From Raphanus sativus (taxonomy: Eukaryota > Streptophyta > Magnoliopsida > Brassicales > Brassicaceae), in the NCBI RefSeq assembly GCF_000801105.2, contig NC_079514.1:45822515-45886514 (forward strand): a DNA stretch of 64,000 nucleotides, read 5' to 3'. The first letter of the stretch is position 1; each line of letters starts with the position of its first letter. The notes under the pieces were generated by a model. The model saw only the letters and a program-made list of their open reading frames with translations. It did no database searches and was not told the DNA's origin. Position numbers and translations under genes: made by a program. This document shows positions 58,972-64,000 of this stretch, in pieces.

Positions 58972-59804
58972 GCTGTTTGATCAGCAAGGTCAAAGATCAC
59001 TCCGGCAGCTGCATTTACGTACAAAACGTTAAATAGAGCAACAAACTATCATAAACTTTATGAACTGAAGTATAAACAGGCTTTGCTATGATGTGTTCGG
59101 GGAAGAAGCCAAGTGAGTTCTAGGAAACTTTAATGGACTGTAAAGCTAGGGAGAGAGAGACCTCGAACAATGTTAAATCAGTTCCACAAGTTATGTTCGA
59201 AACAATTCCAGTAGCTCTCTCAATTCCAATATCGCGTTTAATGCAGCATCTCTTAATCGAATCATTCCTGCTCAATATAAAAGTATGGCATGATGATGAT
59301 GTTTCAGCCAGAAATTGCATCAAAATAGTACTATGTTTGAAATATCAAAAATGCATATATAGCAGAAGTTACATGGCGGATCATATGGTAATTTTCAGTA
59401 TACCAAACATTATTAGAGTGGTATCATTGACATGGTTAAAGAATACCAAATCTATTTATAAACATATGCTTCAAGTGTCAACTATACTAATTATGGGGTT
59501 CCTTACCTTCCTTATAACCAATTAATCGTGTTACTACACACTATAACCATACATGTAGCTGTTCATATTCTCATTAATGAAGTGCATTTGCCATTATAGC
59601 CCTCACATCAGCAAAATCTACATTTACCAATTCAGGAATCGGCAATGCAAGGATAAAAAAACTACAGCTGCTAAACATTTCACATAAACAAAGATTGCCA
59701 CTGAAGACAAACACATATCATAGATTCCACAGACTCCCTGACAAAGTATATCATCTGTGAGATTAAATTCTTCTGTAACAGGAGTAGACATAGAGACTAC
59801 TTGT

Positions 59805-59974
59805 CCTGTGGGAGAGTTGTTAAAGGGTGAGCTCCTGGGTTCGAGGCCCACCAACAACCTAATTATGGAGTTAGTGAGAACTCATAAAAAAGGGGTTGGG
59901 GTCGGTGCGCTGCAGCGCTATGAGCCTGGGATCCATGAGACAGTGACGTCCACGGGACGGGTTGTCACATAAAA
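59805..59974 (+). mobile_element. SINE-like insertion
   Basis: About 170 bp inserted in an FTSZ2-2 exon. It has a tRNA-like B box, GGTTCGAGGCCC, at 59837-59848, and is flanked by imperfect duplications ('agactacttgt' and 'tagtaacttgt'). The FtsZ reading matches on either side (I-V-I-P-N before and S-T-P-V-T-E after, gene strand). The A box is poor. Confidence 0.55.
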
Positions 59975-60899
59975 GTAGTAACTTGTATTTGGTATAACAA
60001 TGAGTGCTGCAATCCCTTCTGAGCCTGATGTGCTCTTCTTCGACCCTCAAAAGAGAATGGCGTTCTGACAACACCAACAATCAATATACCCATCTCTTTT
60101 GCAACACCTGCTATTATAGGAGCCCCTCATGGGCCAGTTCCACCACCCATCCCAGCCTAGAACAATAGCAATACTCAACCAGTGAACTTAAGAAACACAC
60201 ACAATATAATATGAGACATAAAAGTTATATAACTTAGAAGACATACTCTGACAAAAAGCATATCAAAACCATAGAGTGCTTCTTGGATAGCTTCTTTGCT
60301 TTCACTAGCAGCGTTATTCCAATCTCTAGATTATTTCCAGCACCTAAACCCTTAGTCAACTCCTTATCGATCTGCAAACTATTGTTCGAAAAAACAGGAG
60401 ACATTCTCACCGTCTGAATATCGGTATTCACAATCCAAAAATCCAAACCAATCATCTCACTTTGTATCATGTGGTTCACATCATTTGAAACACCACCTCC
60501 AAAGCCGATAACTTTGATCCTCGCCTCATTGGAAGTATTAGGAGCAGATGAATCCTCGGTAATGGGTCCACTGGAAGTTTCTTTTCTTGGATTGAGCATG
60601 GATCTCTCTGGGTGGAGGTTCAAGAATGAGTCTTGGGTTTTGAAATGGTTTGAACTTTGAGAGTTCAAAAAGTTTCTGATTGATGGTATAGGAGCAGCAG
60701 AAAAAATACATTTTCTCTTGGTTTGAATGATTCTAAACCAGTTAAACATGCTGCATACATGACTCCGGTAATAGAGTCTTTCTAAGAACAATGAGGAGAC
60801 GAGAATCCGGAGGAGTGAAACATGGAGAAACTTAAGTAGCCATTTTTGACACCACAGAAGCAACCAATATTTGGAAAAACTCAAGAAAGATGTAGACGT

Positions 60900-61970
60900 T
60901 ATTATTCACAAAGACCTGTTGAAGAGAAAGAACACGAAGTCAATTTCAAGTCCTTCAACAGAATAAAAAGTGGCATCACTTATTCCACAGTTTTTAAAAT
61001 CAGAAATAAATTTTTGAATCTTGGTTTAGTGTAAGACAAGATTCTGATATGTATGAACAATCCAGCTTAAGAGACTTAGCAACCAGTAAACAATGTTTAC
61101 GAAATAACGAAACTGGACTACTGGAGATGGGTTTGTTAAAAACTGTACCAAGGAAACTAAAGCTAAGACATTTACGATGATTAGCTGAATCCAACGAAAG
61201 GTGAGATGTTGCGGGAGAATGTATTACATAAACATTGTAGAAGAGGAAGAGAACCTTGGAGTAGCAGAAGCAGCATCAGAAGACTAATATATTATTCGGT
61301 GTTTTCTTAGAATTTCTTTTTTCACAGTCACATAAATGATTTTGCTCTTAAATTCCAACGCAATGAGAAACAGAATCGTTGAGGGGAAGGAGATGAAGAG
61401 AAATGAAGGTTTATTAGATATGGGTCTAATATTCCTCCTAAAGCTCATTTATCTTTCGGGCCTTACATAACACAGAACACAGACAGAAGTAAGAAATAAC
61501 GTTACAATAACACATTTTTGGAGACTTTTGCTAAGGTGGCAGTTAGTAATTATAGTAAAATCAATCTTCTTGTTAAAGCTACAAATAATTTTGTTTCCGT
61601 TACATTACACCGGAAATGCATGAATAATGTTTTATAAGATAAATCATATCGCCTATCTGATCCAACTCTCCGATAATTAGTATTCTAGAGTGAATGAATA
61701 TCACACTGATTAATCATAATTTAAATTCCTTTCATCTAATGCATAGAATATCTAAATTGGATATTACTATATTATTATACAAACTATATGGGGAAAAATT
61801 CTATTCGAGACTAATAATATAGCTGCAATTTTAATGTCGATAAGAATGATATTGAAAGAGTAAGTGTTCCACACTATATGTCGGGTGAAAACTCAACACT
61901 GAAGATGCAAGCCGAAACTTGTAGATTTCAATAGTCTGTCTTGATGAAGTTGGTGACGCTATCACTGATG
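60900..61970. other. Upstream region of FTSZ2-2 pseudogene
   Basis: No coding region recognised. It would contain the former FTSZ2-2 promoter. Confidence 0.4.
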
Positions 61971-61979
61971 CATAATTGC

Positions 61980-64000
61980 ATCAGTCATTAGTTCAGAAGA
62001 CATGCGGAGTGAGAGTACCATATGGATGCAAGAAGCCGAGCTGGAGAAGGATAAACAGATGGTTTATGCTTTGATGAAGTTGCTGACATAGCCGCTGATG
62101 CAGATGACATCAGACAGTGTTCCATAAAGAATAAAGAGTGGTGGCAATCACGTGGATGCAAGATGCTTGGCTGGAGTAAATTAAATTTGAAGAGCAAGTT
62201 TCTACCGTGGAGATAAGGCAAATAAATAAATTTGGGGATTAAGTTTATGCTTTGGTGAAAAGAATAAGTATATTTCCAAGAAAATTTAAGTGTAATTATT
62301 AATATGGAAAGTTGACTATATGCATGATTTCCTTGAAAATCTTTGGATTAGGTTTTGGGAATATGGTAATCAATATAAAAGAGAAAGTGGTCAACGAGGA
62401 ATCAACAAGACAATGAGACTATTATAGAGGAAGGACGAAAATCTCTTTGGGTGTTCTTGGGTCATTCTGAGTCAGAGGCTGACGTAACAGACGATAGAAG
62501 TTGGGTACATTAGGAATCTTTCGGTAGCAATTGTTATTGTGTTAATAAGTTGTGTAAAACTTATAAAGCAAGTATGTAATAAGATTATTTTATTGAGATT
62601 TCTAATAAAAGCAAAAGGTGTTTGCTAACCCTATTGTCTCTTTTATCTTCTGTCGTACTTAATTGTATGCATCTTTCACTTACAATTGGTATCAGAGCTG
62701 GTCATTGACATATCATGTGAGATATGGAGGTGAAGATGAACACGATTGTTTTGGTGCATAAGGCAATCATGTTGAGGGCAAACCAGTATGGTCACTGGAA
62801 GACGCGAATGAAGTAGTTGATTCGAGGAATCAATGAAGATGCGTGGACAGCTGTGGAGACTGGATAGAAGGAGCATACCTCATAGAATATGGGAAGAAAC
62901 CCAAGCCAAATGAGTCTTGGACTGAAGCAGAGCGAAGTGCGTCAAAGTATAACGCAAAGGCTCTGTCAGCAATTTTTGGAGCTGTTGAGGCAGAGCAGTT
63001 CTAGCTGATTCAGGGGATTACATCAGCTAAAAAGGCGTGTGAGATCATGTTGAATTCATTTGTAGAAAATGACGGTGTCAGGAGAACACGTGTGGATCAT
63101 CTGGCATCACAGTTCAAAAATCTCAGGTGGACTGTGACGATTCTATAGCGAGCTTCAGTGCCAAACCCTGTATTATGGCTCATGAAGCATATGTACTTGA
63201 CAAGAAGTACAAGGAGAAGAAGCTGGTGAAGAAGATATTGCGCTATCTTCCAGCAAAATTTGTAGCTCACAAGGCGGTCTTGAAGATGACTACAAAAACT
63301 GATGAACACAAGTTTGACAAACTTGTGGATCTGCTGAAAGTTGAAGAAATGGAGACAGATGGTTAGCTCAGCCTCTACGTCAAAAAGCGTGTCAAGGAGT
63401 TTGGCATTTATACCTGACAAAGATGGTGATAGACTTCAGGAGATTGAAGATACCATGGTCTATTGGCCAGGAATTTTTGTAAGATGATAAATCACTCTGG
63501 GAATACCATATGGATTTAAGAAATGAGCCGAAGAAAGGTAAACATGTGGTTTATGCCTTGACAAAGTCGCTAACATAGTTGTTGATGCATGTGGCATCAG
63601 ATAGTGTTCCAAAAAGCATGCATAGTGATGGAGACCACATGGATGCAAGATGCTGAGCTTGAATAAGTTAAACTGAAGAGTAAATTTAGTGTAGATAAAT
63701 ATGTAAATAAACTTGGGGATTAAATTTATTTTTGGTGAAAGGAATAAGTATATTTCTAAGAAAAGGAAAATGTACTTATTTATATGAAAAATTGTCCATA
63801 TGCATGATTTCCTTGAAGATTTTTGGAGTAGGGTTTTGTAAATATGTTAATCACTATAAAAGAGTAAGAGGTCGATGAGAAATTAACAAGACATTGAAAC
63901 TATTATTATAGAATATTTGTAAAAATCTCTTTGGATGTTGTTGGGCTGAATATTTGTAATTGGAATTGTGGACCGAAATCTATTTTGAATTTATGATGAG
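61980..64000 (+). mobile_element. Old copia-type remnant, runs off the window
   Basis: A repeat at about 61990-62690 reappears at about 63500-64000: 'taccatatggat.aagaa', 'catcagaca.tgttcca', 'tggatgcaagatgct', 'ttggggattaa', 'atatgcatgatttccttga' and a TATAAAAGAG box occur in the same order. A PBS (TGGTATCAGAGCTGG) lies at 62689-62703. Between the repeats is decayed gag. The repeats are either diverged LTRs or a tandem joint of internal end plus LTR; the right copy is cut by the window end. Confidence 0.7.
62724..63420 (+). pseudogene. Copia gag pseudogene
   Basis: From an ATG at 62724 the frame reads like a copia Gag N-terminus (N-Q-Y-G-H-W-K-T-R-M-K) and then meets stops and shifts at about 62815, 62866 and 63002. 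A later piece, 63127-63366, is open for 79 codons with the L-V-K-K-I-L-R-Y-L-P motif typical of the UBN2 Gag domain. No zinc knuckle or protease follows. Confidence 0.75.

Larger units (their letters stand above)
54570..60843 (-). pseudogene. FTSZ2-2: FTSZ2-2-like plastid division gene, broken
   Basis: FtsZ2 is the tubulin-like GTPase of the chloroplast division ring. Exon 1 runs from the ATG at 60843 to 60247. Codon 4 is TAA, and frame breaks follow, but it keeps A-R-I-K-V-I-G and I-V-N-T-D-I-Q. The tubulin signature GMGGGTG is at about 60155, followed by a stop; A-P-I-I-A-G-V-A and P-F-S-F-E-G-R-R-R follow. A SINE-like insert lies at 59805-59974. S-T-P-V-T-E-E-F is at ~59770, V-D-F-A-D-V-R-A-I-M at ~59610, and I-G-I-E-R-A-T-G-I-V at ~59240. 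An A-A-A-G-V-I-F-D exon is split at 58972/54984 by a copia element and resumes I-F-G-A-V-V-D-P. F-K-R-Q-E-E-G-E-G-K is at ~54810, and the tail I-E-I-P-D-F-L-R-K-K-G at ~54620. The G-loop has also changed (G-G-G-V-S against the usual G-G-G-G-S). Confidence 0.88.

Noticed and set aside
1..64000. tRNA and rRNA genes
   Set aside because: The only tRNA-like B box (59837) belongs to a SINE-like insert, and tRNA-complementary strings are retrotransposon primer sites.

Overview
This window is plant nuclear DNA, very probably from a Brassicaceae species (Brassica/Raphanus-like). The composition is AT-rich, genes have introns with GT..AG borders, and most of the sequence is transposable elements typical of that family: Ty1/copia LTR elements, Helitrons with TCTATACTATT and hairpin-CTAG ends, hAT, MULE-like and PIF/Harbinger elements, a LINE tail and a SINE-like insertion. 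Host genes are few and most are broken. The clear intact ones are a BIC1-type cryptochrome inhibitor (35590-35997, minus) and a two-exon gene for an 84-residue putative secreted peptide precursor (46596-46997, minus).

Layout. 1-6400: AT-rich DNA with Helitron ends, a 2x ~205 bp repeat and a possible decayed multi-exon gene (3310-4340, minus). 6399-8735: Helitron-like sequence hit by a 5'-truncated LINE, followed by a ~230 bp tandem array. 8893-11710: PIF/Harbinger-like element with a nested Helitron. 11933-13394: F-box/FBD pseudogene. 14297-18394: hAT element with 8 bp target duplication and a frameshifted transposase. 21060-25018: last two exons of a GALT-type beta-1,3-galactosyltransferase, split by an internally deleted copia element (21149-24688). 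26371-27008: small hAT element.

26718-35844 is a ~2.2 kb tandem duplication that carries the 3' part of BIC1; a full-length copia with identical LTRs (27847-32527) sits in the first copy, and the second copy keeps the empty target site. 35590-35997 is the full BIC1. 39041-50000 holds MULE-like elements, two copies of the peptide gene (one dead, one intact) and arrays of short palindromes. 50922-51511 is the 5' part of an OTU-protease gene. 51805-53917 is a long-TIR element with a nested Helitron. A third, decayed peptide-gene copy lies at 54140-54500.

54570-60843 is a heavily damaged FTSZ2-2-like plastid-division gene, interrupted by a gag-only copia (54985-58971) and a SINE-like insertion. 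61980-64000 is an old copia remnant running off the window.

From memory, BIC1 and FTSZ2-2 are neighbours in Arabidopsis thaliana (At3g52740 and At3g52750). The 36-61 kb interval therefore looks like a syntenic block stretched to about 19 kb by transposons, in which FTSZ2-2 has died, BIC1 survived and was partly duplicated, and a small secreted-peptide family expanded between them.
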